From: Aquimarina aggregata
Lineage (GTDB): Bacteria; Bacteroidota; Bacteroidia; Flavobacteriales; Flavobacteriaceae
NCBI RefSeq assembly: GCF_001632745.1
Contig: NZ_LQRT01000003.1
Coordinates: 62,001 to 126,000, forward strand
Direction of reading: 5' to 3'
DNA length: 64,000 bases
In this document: piece by piece, positions 1 through 8,719 of the stretch
Layout: each line of letters opens with the position of its first letter
Position numbering within the stretch: the stretch's first letter is position 1
The notes under the pieces: generated by a model
What the model was told of the DNA's origin: nothing
Seen by the model: only the letters and a program-made list of their open reading frames with translations
Databases searched by the model: none
Made by a program: the position numbers and the translations under genes

Positions 1-111
1 AAACCATCCTTCAATCAATTGAGCTGTCTCTTCTTCTTCTGATGAAAAAGACGGTGTCTCTATAAGTTGATTTAGCAGTTCTATGGCTTGTGTTGTTAGT
101 TTTTCAATCAT
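1..111 (-). CDS. argE: ArgE-like M20 deacylase, N-terminal fragment (cut by window edge)
   Basis: Only the first 37 codons are inside the window; the reading frame is open to base 1. The visible peptide starts MIEKLTTQAIELLNQL and continues with IETPSFSSEEEETAQLIEGWF-type sequence, which is the usual beginning of M20 family acetylornithine deacetylase / succinyl-diaminopimelate desuccinylase. The start codon lies 3 bases after the argB stop, so it is the next gene of the same operon. The expected role is removal of the acyl group late in arginine synthesis (from acyl-citrulline if the transcarbamylase of this operon acts on acyl-ornithine). The catalytic metal ligands are outside the window, so the function rests on the N-terminus and on context. 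Confidence 0.75.
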   Translation of the reverse strand, partial: MIEKLTTQAIELLNQLIETPSFSSEEEETAQLIEGWF

Positions 112-114
112 GAT

Positions 115-897
115 CTATAAACTCAAGGTCGTATGTTTTGTATTATTGTTTTTTATAAAATCTGCATTTGCAATGTGTACTTTACTCACATTTTTTTGTA
201 AGGCATCAAAACAATTTTGAAGTTTGGGCAACATGCCATCAGCAATTACTTCATCATCTCTTAATTGCGAATATTTATTTAAATCTATATGTTCAATTAC
301 CGAATTTTTATCCTCTATATTTTCTAAAACTCCTTTTAATTCAAAGCAATAAAATAAGGATACGTCAAAATTAGTACTCATGGCAGATGCTATTTCTGAT
401 GCAATAGTATCTGCATTAGTATTAAACAACTGCCCTTTTGAATCATGAGTAACAGCACAAAATACTGGTACTATACCCTGCCCTAAAAAACTTGTAATAA
501 TAGTAGGGTCTACTTTAACTACATCTCCAACATAACCGTAATCAATAAACTGCACAGACCTCTTCTTTGCTTGAATTATATTTGCATCAGCGCCTGTTAA
601 TCCCAATGCATTAGAGTTGTATTTCTGTAATTCGGCTACAATTTTTTTATTTAAAAGCCCCGCATATGTCATCACAACGATATCCAAATTATCAGAAGAC
701 GTGATTCTTCGTCCATCAATCATTTCAGTTTTTACTCCTAATTGATTTGCTAATTTGGTTGCCGATTTCCCACCGCCATGGATCAAAATTTTAGCGCCTT
801 CGACCTTTGAAAAATCTTCTAAAAATGAAGATAAAGCTTTTTCATCTTCTATAATATTGCCTCCTATTTTGGCAACCAATAACTTTTCCTTTTTCAT
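115..897 (-). CDS. argB: N-acetylglutamate (or N-succinylglutamate) kinase
   Basis: Amino-acid kinase fold protein that phosphorylates the gamma-carboxylate of acyl-glutamate, the second step of arginine synthesis. An early nucleotide-binding segment (LLVAKIGGNII) is followed by the glycine loop ILIHGGGKSATKLANQLG and the family segment MIDGRRITSS. I start it at the second methionine (MKKEKLLVAKIGG, about 260 aa, the usual length); an in-frame ATG 21 bases upstream (918) is possible. It follows argF' by a short gap and precedes argE by 3 bases. Because the partner transcarbamylase has the residue of succinylornithine enzymes, the natural substrate may be succinyl- rather than acetylglutamate. 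That is an inference. Confidence 0.88.
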   Translation of the reverse strand: MKKEKLLVAKIGGNIIEDEKALSSFLEDFSKVEGAKILIHGGGKSATKLANQLGVKTEMIDGRRITSSDNLDIVVMTYAGLLNKKIVAELQKYNSNALGLTGADANIIQAKKRSVQFIDYGYVGDVVKVDPTIITSFLGQGIVPVFCAVTHDSKGQLFNTNADTIASEIASAMSTNFDVSLFYCFELKGVLENIEDKNSVIEHIDLNKYSQLRDDEVIADGMLPKLQNCFDALQKNVSKVHIANADFIKNNNTKHTTLSL

Positions 898-942
898 ATT
901 TACATTTTTAGTTTTCACAAAACATGTAAAAGTTTCTAATTT

Positions 943-1890
943 TTAATTGTTCTCTAAGATCTTCTTTAAAACCAGTTGTGCTGCAAATGTTCTATTATTT
1001 GCTTGTTCGATAACTATTGAGTTCTTGCTATCAATGACAGCATCATCCACAACAACATTTCTTCTTACTGGCAAACAATGCATAAATTTAGCATTGTTGG
1101 TCAATTTCATTTTATCCTTAGTAATTCTCCAAGAAGCACCATCAGATTTGGTCTTACCATAGTCTTGATATGCACTCCAATTCTTTACATAAATAAAATC
1201 AGCATCTTTAAATGCATTTTCTTGGTTGTAATCAATGGGCACCTCTTTAGTAATCTGACTGGCTAACTCAAATCCCACTGGGTGGGTAATTACAAAATCT
1301 GCATCTGTATGCTGCATCATCTCTACAAAAGAATTTGCTACTGCTTGCGGTAAAGCTTTAGGATGCGGTGCCCATGAAAGTACAACCTTTGGCTTTTTAT
1401 TTTTTTTATGTTCTGTTATTGTTATAGCATCTGTTAGTGCCTGTAAAGGGTGCCCAGTGGCACTCTCCATATTTATAACAGGAATAGTGGCATACTTCAT
1501 GAAACTTTGTAGTACCTTTTCACTATAATCATCTTCCTTATTTTCCAATTTTGCAAAAGCTCGTATTGCTAAAACATCACAATATTGAGATACTACCTGA
1601 GCTGCTTCTCTAACATGTTCAGAATTTCCCTGATCCATTACGGTACCATCTCCATATTCGAGCGACCATCCTTCTCCTGTAAAATTCATTACAATTACGT
1701 TCATTCCTAAATTTAGTGCTGCTTTTTGAGTACTCAACCTAGTTCTAAGGCTTGGATTAAAAAACAATAATCCAATGGTCTTATCTACACCCAAGGTTTT
1801 ATGAGATAATGGATTTTTTTTCATTTTAATGGCTTCATCTACCCAATTTGGTAGCGAATCAATATCTTGTATAGAAAAGTAATTTTTCAT
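943..1890 (-). CDS. argF': N-acylornithine carbamoyltransferase (ArgF', likely succinylornithine type)
   Basis: Transfers a carbamoyl group to an N-acylated ornithine, giving acyl-citrulline. The carbamoyl-phosphate loop reads NPSLRTR (residues 45-51), followed by HPLQALTDA and the C-terminal HCLPVRRN motif, all typical of the AOTCase/SOTCase branch rather than ordinary ornithine transcarbamylase. Length 315 aa is normal. The specificity residue is informative. In the segment VMDQGNSEH (84-92), Ser90 sits where Bacteroides fragilis succinylornithine transcarbamylase has Pro90 and Xanthomonas acetylornithine transcarbamylase has Glu92. Published mutants of the Xanthomonas enzyme at this site (including E92S) act as succinylornithine transcarbamylases. 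So the family is certain, and succinyl specificity is a reasoned prediction. Confidence 0.93.
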   Translation of the reverse strand: MKNYFSIQDIDSLPNWVDEAIKMKKNPLSHKTLGVDKTIGLLFFNPSLRTRLSTQKAALNLGMNVIVMNFTGEGWSLEYGDGTVMDQGNSEHVREAAQVVSQYCDVLAIRAFAKLENKEDDYSEKVLQSFMKYATIPVINMESATGHPLQALTDAITITEHKKNKKPKVVLSWAPHPKALPQAVANSFVEMMQHTDADFVITHPVGFELASQITKEVPIDYNQENAFKDADFIYVKNWSAYQDYGKTKSDGASWRITKDKMKLTNNAKFMHCLPVRRNVVVDDAVIDSKNSIVIEQANNRTFAAQLVLKKILENN

Positions 1891-1896
1891 TTTTTC

Positions 1897-2700
1897 TCAA
1901 TTTATAGGCTCAACTTTATTTTCTAATATTATTTTAGTAAAGGGATATTGTTCATTAATTGCATCTACAATAAAGTTATCCCTTAACCCATTTACTACCC
2001 AAGTTTCTATATGTGCTTCTTGGGCTATTCTTGCTGCTTCTATTTTTGATTTCATACCACCAGTACCGTGAGTAGAAGTCTCTGCTATGATTTCGTTTTC
2101 TAGCGCATTTATATTATCGACACTAGCTATAGTATCATAAGTATTATCCTCTACAGATTCTTTAGTATATACCCCATTTGTGTTTGTTGCTATTAACAAC
2201 TTGTCAGCCTTTAACAAAGATGCCGTTAATGCCGCTAACTTATCATTATCGCCAAATTGGATTTCATCTGTTGCTACTGTATCATTTTCATTAATGATCG
2301 GGATGTAATGATTGGCCAGTAATACATTTATTGTATTTACAATATTTTTCTTAGACTGGGCTCTTTCAAAATCAGAATAAGATAATAGACATTGAGAAGT
2401 AAGTAGTCCTAGGTCTCTAAAACTCTCTTGAAAAATCCGCATTAAATGTGGTTGACCTATAGATGCAAGTGCTTGTTTTACATTAATTGCAGCACCATTA
2501 CTTTCTAGATTAACAAATTGTTTTGCTACCGCAATAGCTCCTGAACTTACTATTACAAATTCATATTCATCTTGCATTGCTACAATTTGCCTACCTATAT
2601 CTTCAATCTTTCCTCTAGAGATATGATCTGTTTCTTTAGTAAGAACGTTGGATCCTACCTTAAGTACAATTCTCTTTTTATCTTGTTTGTCCATCGCCAT
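1897..2700 (-). CDS. proB: Glutamate 5-kinase, short form without PUA domain
   Basis: First enzyme of proline synthesis; phosphorylates glutamate. The amino-acid kinase domain is complete: N-terminal VLKVGSNVLT, then VSSGAIAVAK, IINENDTVATDEIQFGDND for glutamate/ATP binding and GTGGMKSKIEAARIA near the C-terminus. At 267 aa it lacks the C-terminal PUA domain of the approximately 367-aa E. coli enzyme, a common situation in Bacteroidota. The first codons overlap the end of proA by about 20 bases (a second ATG lies 6 bases downstream), which points to translational coupling. Feedback inhibition by proline cannot be read from the sequence. Confidence 0.92.
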   Translation of the reverse strand: MAMDKQDKKRIVLKVGSNVLTKETDHISRGKIEDIGRQIVAMQDEYEFVIVSSGAIAVAKQFVNLESNGAAINVKQALASIGQPHLMRIFQESFRDLGLLTSQCLLSYSDFERAQSKKNIVNTINVLLANHYIPIINENDTVATDEIQFGDNDKLAALTASLLKADKLLIATNTNGVYTKESVEDNTYDTIASVDNINALENEIIAETSTHGTGGMKSKIEAARIAQEAHIETWVVNGLRDNFIVDAINEQYPFTKIILENKVEPIN

Positions 2701-3877
2701 GTATATACCATTTATTGGTTACTAAATGTTGCAACCCTATTGGACCGCGTTGATGTAATTTATCTGTACTTATTGCCAATTCTCCTCCTAAACCTAGTTG
2801 GAATCCATCTGTAAACCTTGTAGATGCGTTATGGTAAACAGCTGCACAATCTACAGAGGACATAAATGTGTCTGCAGTTGATTGATTCTTTGTAATTATG
2901 GCTGCAGAATGTCCGCCACAATAGGTGTTTATTTTTGAAATTGCTTCGATTTCGTCTTCTGTTTCACCAATGACAATTTTATAATCTAAAAATTCATCAT
3001 ACCAAACTGTATCACTATCTATTGGTTTTATATCAGGATATTGAGTTATGGATCGATCTCCTAAAATTTCGACATCGTGAATCTTGAGGGCAGCAATCAG
3101 TTTATGTATAAAATCTTCTTTATTAGGAAGATTTTTATCAATTAACACTTTATCTACTGCATTACAAGCGGATATTTTATCCGTCTTGCCATTTATAATG
3201 TTGTCTATTGCTATGGTATTATCTGCATCTTTATGTACATAAACAAAATTATTACCTCTTCCACTAACAATAACAGGGCATGTTGCATGTGTTTTTACAA
3301 AGTCTATTAGTTTTTCTCCTCCTCTTGGTACAATGAGATCTACCTTTTGAGTTGGTTTTTCTAAAAATAATTGTGTTTTTTGCCTATCATAATTTAGGTA
3401 CTCAACCCACTTTGTCGTGATCTGATTTTCTGAAAGTGCTTTGTGCCATAGTGCTACAATTGCAAGATTAGAATGTAGTGACTCTTTACCTCCTTTTAAT
3501 AATATCTTATTTCCTGACTTAAAGGCAATCCCAGCAGCTTCGATAGTAACATCTGGTCTAGATTCGTAAATAATTAACACGGTCCCAAAGGATGCCGTTT
3601 TATTGGCTATTTTCATACCATTATCATGTTCAAACGTAAATCGCTCAACTCCCAAGGGATCGGCCTGATCAGCCAATTGCTGTAAGGATAAGATCATTCC
3701 TTCTATCTTGCTTTGATCTACCTTAAGTCTGTCATACATTGCTTTATCATCGCCAGAATAGTTTTTAAGATCTTTTTGATTAACATGTATTAATTCATCT
3801 CTATGTTGATCTACAAGAGTAGCCATACTTTGCAAGACAGCATTTCTTTCTATTATGCTTAATTGTATACTATTCAT
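2678..3877 (-). CDS. proA: Gamma-glutamyl phosphate reductase
   Basis: Reduces glutamyl-5-phosphate with NADPH to glutamate-5-semialdehyde. Aldehyde dehydrogenase-fold protein of 399 aa with the ProA segments VLIIYESRPDVTIEAAGIAF (101-120), LLKGGKE and the catalytic cysteine Cys238 in DKISACNAVDK. It overlaps argD upstream by 4 bases and proB downstream by about 20 bases, so proA and proB are translated from the same message. The semialdehyde it makes is used by ProC, whose gene is in the same operon. Confidence 0.94.
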   Translation of the reverse strand: MNSIQLSIIERNAVLQSMATLVDQHRDELIHVNQKDLKNYSGDDKAMYDRLKVDQSKIEGMILSLQQLADQADPLGVERFTFEHDNGMKIANKTASFGTVLIIYESRPDVTIEAAGIAFKSGNKILLKGGKESLHSNLAIVALWHKALSENQITTKWVEYLNYDRQKTQLFLEKPTQKVDLIVPRGGEKLIDFVKTHATCPVIVSGRGNNFVYVHKDADNTIAIDNIINGKTDKISACNAVDKVLIDKNLPNKEDFIHKLIAALKIHDVEILGDRSITQYPDIKPIDSDTVWYDEFLDYKIVIGETEDEIEAISKINTYCGGHSAAIITKNQSTADTFMSSVDCAAVYHNASTRFTDGFQLGLGGELAISTDKLHQRGPIGLQHLVTNKWYIHGDGQTR

Positions 3878-5019
3878 AAATCTACCTTTTCTTCAGTTAG
3901 TACACTTTGCAGTGCGTTAATAAACTTATCTATTTCTTTTTTGCCTATAGTTAATGGAGGTAGTATTCTCAAGAGTTTTTTATTCATTGCACCCCCAGTA
4001 AAAATATGATGATCATAGATTAGCTTTTTTCTTAGCTCACTAACTTCAAAATCAAATTCTAAACCGAGCATTAGGCCTCTACCCTTAACCTTTTGTACCC
4101 CTGGAAGTTTAATCGCTTCTGATAAAAAATAATCTCCGGTAAGCTTTGCATTACTTATAAGGTTTTCGGTTTCTAAAACCTCTAATACAGATAATGTTGC
4201 AACGCAAGCCAAGTGATTACCTCCAAAAGTAGTTCCTAACATGCCATAACTTGGTTTAATATGCGGAGCTATTATAATTCCACCTACTGGAAATCCATTA
4301 CCCATACCCTTAGCTATCGAAATAATATCTGGTTTGATTCCATGATATTGATGAGCAAAGAATTCGCCACTTCTCCCAAAACCTGATTGCACTTCATCTA
4401 GGATCAAAATTGCTTTAAACTCACGACATAATTTTTCTAATGCAACAAAAAATTCTGTTGTTCCTTCATCTAATCCTCCTACTCCTTGAATAGGTTCGAT
4501 AATAATAGCGCAAACATCTTCTTTTTCTAATTCAGTTTTTACCAACTCAATTTGATTTAATGGCAAAAAAGTAACATTTTGCTGTGCATTAAGAGGAGAA
4601 TTAATCTTTAAATTATCAGTAGCGGCGACCGCTGCAGAAGTTCGACCATGAAAACCATTATGAAATGCTATCACTCTTGATTTATTAGTTTTGAATGATG
4701 CTAATTTTAAAGCATTTTCGTTTGCTTCTGCTCCAGAATTACATAAAAAAAGTTGGTAGTCATTATAATTTGAAAGTTCTCCTAATTTTTTTGCTAATTT
4801 AGATTGTAAGCTATTCTGTACGGCATTAGAATAAAATCCTATTTTTTCTACTTGTTCTTTTAAATTCTTAACGTAGTGCGGATGTGAGTGCCCTATAGAA
4901 ATTACAGCATGACCACCATACAAATCCAAATATTCTATTCCATTTTTATCTACTACAGTACAATCATAGGCTTTTTGAGGCTCTACATTATATAACGGAT
5001 ATACATCAAACAATTCCAT
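3874..5019 (-). CDS. argD: Acyl-ornithine aminotransferase (class III, PLP)
   Basis: Transaminates acyl-glutamate semialdehyde to acyl-ornithine. Class III aminotransferase of 381 aa: NSGAEANENALKLA phosphate-binding region (94-107), Asp208 in LILDEVQSGFGR, and Schiff-base Lys237 in SIAKGMGNGFPVGG. The short length and GxHGRT segment fit ArgD better than ornithine-oxo-acid transaminase. It lies between proC and proA in an arginine operon. The stop overlaps the proA start by 4 bases. Ornithine aminotransferase (linking arginine to proline) is a less likely alternative. Confidence 0.87.
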   Translation of the reverse strand: MELFDVYPLYNVEPQKAYDCTVVDKNGIEYLDLYGGHAVISIGHSHPHYVKNLKEQVEKIGFYSNAVQNSLQSKLAKKLGELSNYNDYQLFLCNSGAEANENALKLASFKTNKSRVIAFHNGFHGRTSAAVAATDNLKINSPLNAQQNVTFLPLNQIELVKTELEKEDVCAIIIEPIQGVGGLDEGTTEFFVALEKLCREFKAILILDEVQSGFGRSGEFFAHQYHGIKPDIISIAKGMGNGFPVGGIIIAPHIKPSYGMLGTTFGGNHLACVATLSVLEVLETENLISNAKLTGDYFLSEAIKLPGVQKVKGRGLMLGLEFDFEVSELRKKLIYDHHIFTGGAMNKKLLRILPPLTIGKKEIDKFINALQSVLTEEKVDL

Positions 5020-5084
5020 TTTACTATTTTTTGTGATAGTATTAGCCTATTCTCTCTTGATTATAGAGCAAATAATACTGCCAG

Positions 5085-5879
5085 TTATTTTATTGTATTT
5101 ATTTTTTCATAAGACGCCATAACTCCTTTTATAACAGAGGAACTTAAGCCTTGATGTTCCATTTCATTAAGTCCTTCTATGGTACATCCCTGAGGTGTTG
5201 TCACCTTATCAATTTCTCGCTCTGGGTGTGTCCCATTTTCTGCTACCAAAGTTGCCGCACCGATTGCTGTTTGCACTGCAATGATTTGAGCTTCGTGAGG
5301 GTGAAACCCCATTTGGATACCGCCTTGTATCATTGCTCTTAAAAACCTTAAAAAGAAGGCAATACCACTTGCTCCTAAAACAGTAGCAGCTTGCATTAAT
5401 CGTTCTTCTATAACTAGGGTTTCTCCGATAGTATCGAACATTTTTTCTACAATTGCTAACTCCTCTTTAACATCTTCATTGGCTGCAATACAAGTCATTG
5501 ATAATTTTTTTGAAGCTCCTGTATTTGGCATAACCCGAATAACTTTATTCGTTGGTACAAATTCATTAATCTCTGCAATAGAAGTTCCTGTAACTGTCGA
5601 TATTAAAATCTGATCTTTAGTTAAAACTGGTTTAATTTCGTCTAAAACAACATCTAATTGTCTTGGTTGAACACAAAGAATAACCCATTTTACATCTTTG
5701 ATAGCCGTAATAATATCTTGAGAAGTAGCAACACCTAGTTTTTCTTTAACTTCTTTTAGGTTATACTTGGACTTATCAACTACCGTTATGTTTTTTGCTT
5801 CAAAGATATCGCTGCTTGCTAAACCGGAAATAATTGATTTTCCTAGATTACCACCTCCTATGATTGTTATTTTATTCAT
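5085..5879 (-). CDS. proC: Pyrroline-5-carboxylate reductase
   Basis: Last step of proline synthesis: NAD(P)H-dependent reduction of pyrroline-5-carboxylate. N-terminal Rossmann loop IIGGGNLGKSIISG, then VRVMPNTGA-like segment (RVMPNTGASKKLS), and the C-terminal ProC signature region TTPQGCTIEGLNEMEHQGL. Length 264 aa is normal. It sits between argC (46 bases) and argD (65 bases) in the same direction, so proline and arginine synthesis share one transcript here. Confidence 0.93.
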   Translation of the reverse strand: MNKITIIGGGNLGKSIISGLASSDIFEAKNITVVDKSKYNLKEVKEKLGVATSQDIITAIKDVKWVILCVQPRQLDVVLDEIKPVLTKDQILISTVTGTSIAEINEFVPTNKVIRVMPNTGASKKLSMTCIAANEDVKEELAIVEKMFDTIGETLVIEERLMQAATVLGASGIAFFLRFLRAMIQGGIQMGFHPHEAQIIAVQTAIGAATLVAENGTHPEREIDKVTTPQGCTIEGLNEMEHQGLSSSVIKGVMASYEKINTIK

Positions 5880-5925
5880 TTTATATTTTCTTTATCTATT
5901 GATATCATCTTATGCTAAGAGCGAA

Positions 5926-6903
5926 TTAAAAAGCGCTAGCCTTTAATTCTAACCCTGTTTTTTCTTCTAATCCAAACATCAAATTCATATTATGTATTGC
6001 TTGTCCCGAAGCTCCTTTTATCAAATTATCGATCACAGAAGTTATCAGCAGCATTCCATTTTTTTTAGTAATATGAAGAATACATTTATTTGTATTTACC
6101 ACTTGTTTTAAATTAACTTCTTCATCAGAAACTACTGTGAATTTTGCATCTGCATAATATGTTTTATAAAGTTCTTTAGCTTCTTCTTCACTACCTTCGT
6201 ATTTAGTATATATTGTAGCATAAATTCCTTTGCTAAAGTTTCCTCGATTCGGGATAAAGAATATTGGGGTTGTAAAACTTGTTTGAAGTTGTTGTAAACT
6301 TTGTTCTATTTCTCCCAGATGTTGATGTGAAAAAACTTTATAACTTGAAAAATTATTATCTCTCCAACTAAAATGTGTCGTAGAACCTGGCATAACTCCA
6401 GCCCCTGTGCTCCCTGTAGTTGCATTAACATGCACCGTATCTATAATTTTTTTAGCAGAAGCCAAAGGCAATAATCCTAATTGAATAGCTGTTGCAAAAC
6501 AACCTGGATTAGCTATATTTTTTCCGTTCTTAATTCTGTCTTTTTGTAATTCTGGTAAACCATATACAAAATCTCGATTCATATATTGTTGATCTTCTTC
6601 TAATCTAAAATCATTTCCCAAATCAATTACTTTAGTAGTATCAGAAAAAGAATTTTCTTCTAAAAATGATCGAGATCGACCGTGTCCTAAACATAAAAAG
6701 ACAACATCAACATTAGGATTTACTTGATTTGTAAACTCTAAATCCAGTTCTCCCACCAAATCTCTATGCTGTTTGCTAATCTGTACCCCTGCGTTTGTGG
6801 TGCTAAATACAAAGTCCAAAATTACATCACTGTGATTTACAAGTAATCTTAACAACTCTCCAGCTGTATAACCTGACCCACCAATTATTCCTACTTTAAT
6901 CAT
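5926..6903 (-). CDS. argC: N-acyl-gamma-glutamyl-phosphate reductase
   Basis: Reduces acyl-glutamyl phosphate to the semialdehyde, third step of arginine synthesis. Starts with the NADP-binding loop GIIGGSGYTAGELLRLL (6-22); catalytic Cys135 lies in NIANPGCFATAIQLGLLPLA; the conserved GTTHFSWRDNN-type and HQHLGEIEQ segments follow. Length 325 aa fits the family. The gene overlaps argG by 4 bases at its start, indicating tight coupling. Confidence 0.95.
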   Translation of the reverse strand: MIKVGIIGGSGYTAGELLRLLVNHSDVILDFVFSTTNAGVQISKQHRDLVGELDLEFTNQVNPNVDVVFLCLGHGRSRSFLEENSFSDTTKVIDLGNDFRLEEDQQYMNRDFVYGLPELQKDRIKNGKNIANPGCFATAIQLGLLPLASAKKIIDTVHVNATTGSTGAGVMPGSTTHFSWRDNNFSSYKVFSHQHLGEIEQSLQQLQTSFTTPIFFIPNRGNFSKGIYATIYTKYEGSEEEAKELYKTYYADAKFTVVSDEEVNLKQVVNTNKCILHITKKNGMLLITSVIDNLIKGASGQAIHNMNLMFGLEEKTGLELKASAF

Positions 6904-8090
6904 GATTCACTTGGGTTTACGTTATGATATATCTTATTAGCGTTTCCATAAATTTTAATAAATCCTTTGGCATCATCTGATGTCCAAGAGTTATTCATCT
7001 CTCCGTATTGACCAAAGTCAGACTTCATCATATCAAAATCAGAGGTCACTCCTTCTAGTGTAAAATGATAGGGTTTCAGTTTGATTTTTACGTCTCCAGT
7101 CACAGATTTTTGAGAATCCTCCATAAACACTTCAATATTTCTCATTACAGGATCTAGGTAATTTCCCTCATGCAATAGCATTCCATACCAATTAGCCAAT
7201 TGTTCTTTCCAATATTGTTGCCATTTAGTAAGTACATGCTTTTCTAGTAAATGGTGAGCTTTAATAATAATCATTGGTGCTGCTGCTTCAAAACCAACTC
7301 TTCCTTTGATACCTATTATAGTATCTCCCACATGAATATCTCTACCAATAGCAAAAGCACTTGCCAATTCTTCAAGTTTTTGAATATTCTTGACTGGAGT
7401 ATCCTTAACACCTTCTAGGCCTATTAATTCTCCTTTTTCAAAATTCAACGTTATTGTTTCTTCTTTTTCTTTTTTAAGCTGACTTGGATATGCAGAATCT
7501 GGCAAAGAACTGTGAGATGTTAATGTTTCTTTTCCTCCTACACTAGTTCCCCAAATACCCTTGTTAATTGAGTATTGTGCTTTTTCCCAACTATAGTGAA
7601 CATTATGTTTTTCTAGGTATGCCACCTCTTCCTGTCTAGATAGTTTTAAGTCTCTTATTGGAGTTATAATTTCTATTTCTGGTGCCAATGTTTGAAAAAT
7701 CACATCAAATCTTATTTGATCATTTCCTGCCCCAGTACTCCCGTGTGCGATATATTTAGCTCCTATTTTTTTAGCATAATTAATAACTTCTATAGCCTGA
7801 AATATCCTTTCTGCACTTACCGAAAGTGGATATGTATTATTTTTAAGAACATTACCAAAAATGAGATATTTGATAGCTTTATTATAGAACTCATCAAGTA
7901 TTGTTTTATTTACGTGATCAGAACTTCCTAGTTCATATGCTCTCTTTTCTGTTTCTTCAAGTTCCTTTTCTGTAAACCCTCCTGTATTTACCAAAATAGT
8001 ATGCACTTCAAGGTTTTGTTCGTGAATAAGGTATTTTACGCAATACGAGGTGTCTAGACCTCCACTATATGCTAATACTACTTTTTCCAT
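6900..8090 (-). CDS. argG: Argininosuccinate synthase
   Basis: Joins citrulline and aspartate with ATP to argininosuccinate. N-terminal PP-loop AYSGGLDTSYC, then IAHGSTGAGNDQIRFD and the conserved WGTSVGGKET region. Length 396 aa is normal. It overlaps the GNAT gene in front of it by 13 bases and argC after it by 4 bases. No argH (lyase) is visible within the window; it may be elsewhere. Confidence 0.95.
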   Translation of the reverse strand: MEKVVLAYSGGLDTSYCVKYLIHEQNLEVHTILVNTGGFTEKELEETEKRAYELGSSDHVNKTILDEFYNKAIKYLIFGNVLKNNTYPLSVSAERIFQAIEVINYAKKIGAKYIAHGSTGAGNDQIRFDVIFQTLAPEIEIITPIRDLKLSRQEEVAYLEKHNVHYSWEKAQYSINKGIWGTSVGGKETLTSHSSLPDSAYPSQLKKEKEETITLNFEKGELIGLEGVKDTPVKNIQKLEELASAFAIGRDIHVGDTIIGIKGRVGFEAAAPMIIIKAHHLLEKHVLTKWQQYWKEQLANWYGMLLHEGNYLDPVMRNIEVFMEDSQKSVTGDVKIKLKPYHFTLEGVTSDFDMMKSDFGQYGEMNNSWTSDDAKGFIKIYGNANKIYHNVNPSES

Positions 8091-8719
8091 AATAACAATT
8101 GTTTATTATTTGCAAGCATTGTCTGCTTAATTTTTTTTAATCGTTTTAATACTTTTTTATTGAACCACTTTTCTTTTTTAATCGCCGTTTTAGCAGGATC
8201 ATACAACATACCAGTACAAAGGCACATTTTATGGTCTTTGGATGTTAGAATATCAAAATTGGTACATGTTTTACAACCCGACCAAAATTTGGGATCATCT
8301 GTAAGTTCTGAAAACGTTACAGGTTTATATCCTAGATCTGAATTAATCTTCATTACTGCTAACCCTGTAGTAATACCGAACACTTTTGATTTAGGGTATT
8401 TTTTTAAGGAGTAATTAAATGTAAATTCTTTAATTTTTTTCGCTAATCCTTGATTTCTAAAATCAGGATGTACTATTAATCCAGAATGTGCAACATACTT
8501 ACCGTGCCCCCAAACTTCTATATAACAAAATCCCGCAAATTTACCATCTGACAATGCTATAATTGCATTTCCATTTTGCATCTTAGATTCTATATACTCC
8601 GGTGTACGCTTAGCTATACCAGTACCTCTTACTTTTGCAGAATCAGAAATCACATCACATATCTCTGTAGAAAAGTGAAGATGATTTTTATTGGCTATAA
8701 TAATTTTTACTGTTTTCAT
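8078..8719 (-). CDS. GNAT acyltransferase heading the arginine operon (ArgA-like candidate)
   Basis: 213-aa protein with an N-terminal GNAT fold: the acyl-CoA loop is visible in LIVHPDFRNQGLAKKIKEF (about 82-100), followed by KVFGITTGLAVMKINSDLGYKPV. The second half has a cysteine cluster, WSGCKTCTNFD then KMCLCTGMLYDP, that could hold a metal (CxxC and CxC), which ordinary GNAT proteins do not have, and a lysine-rich tail. It is the first gene of the arg/pro operon and overlaps argG by 13 bases. By position it is the best candidate for the enzyme that acylates glutamate (acetyl- or succinyl-CoA). Fold is well supported; the substrate is inferred. Confidence 0.78.
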   Translation of the reverse strand: MKTVKIIIANKNHLHFSTEICDVISDSAKVRGTGIAKRTPEYIESKMQNGNAIIALSDGKFAGFCYIEVWGHGKYVAHSGLIVHPDFRNQGLAKKIKEFTFNYSLKKYPKSKVFGITTGLAVMKINSDLGYKPVTFSELTDDPKFWSGCKTCTNFDILTSKDHKMCLCTGMLYDPAKTAIKKEKWFNKKVLKRLKKIKQTMLANNKQLLLWKK

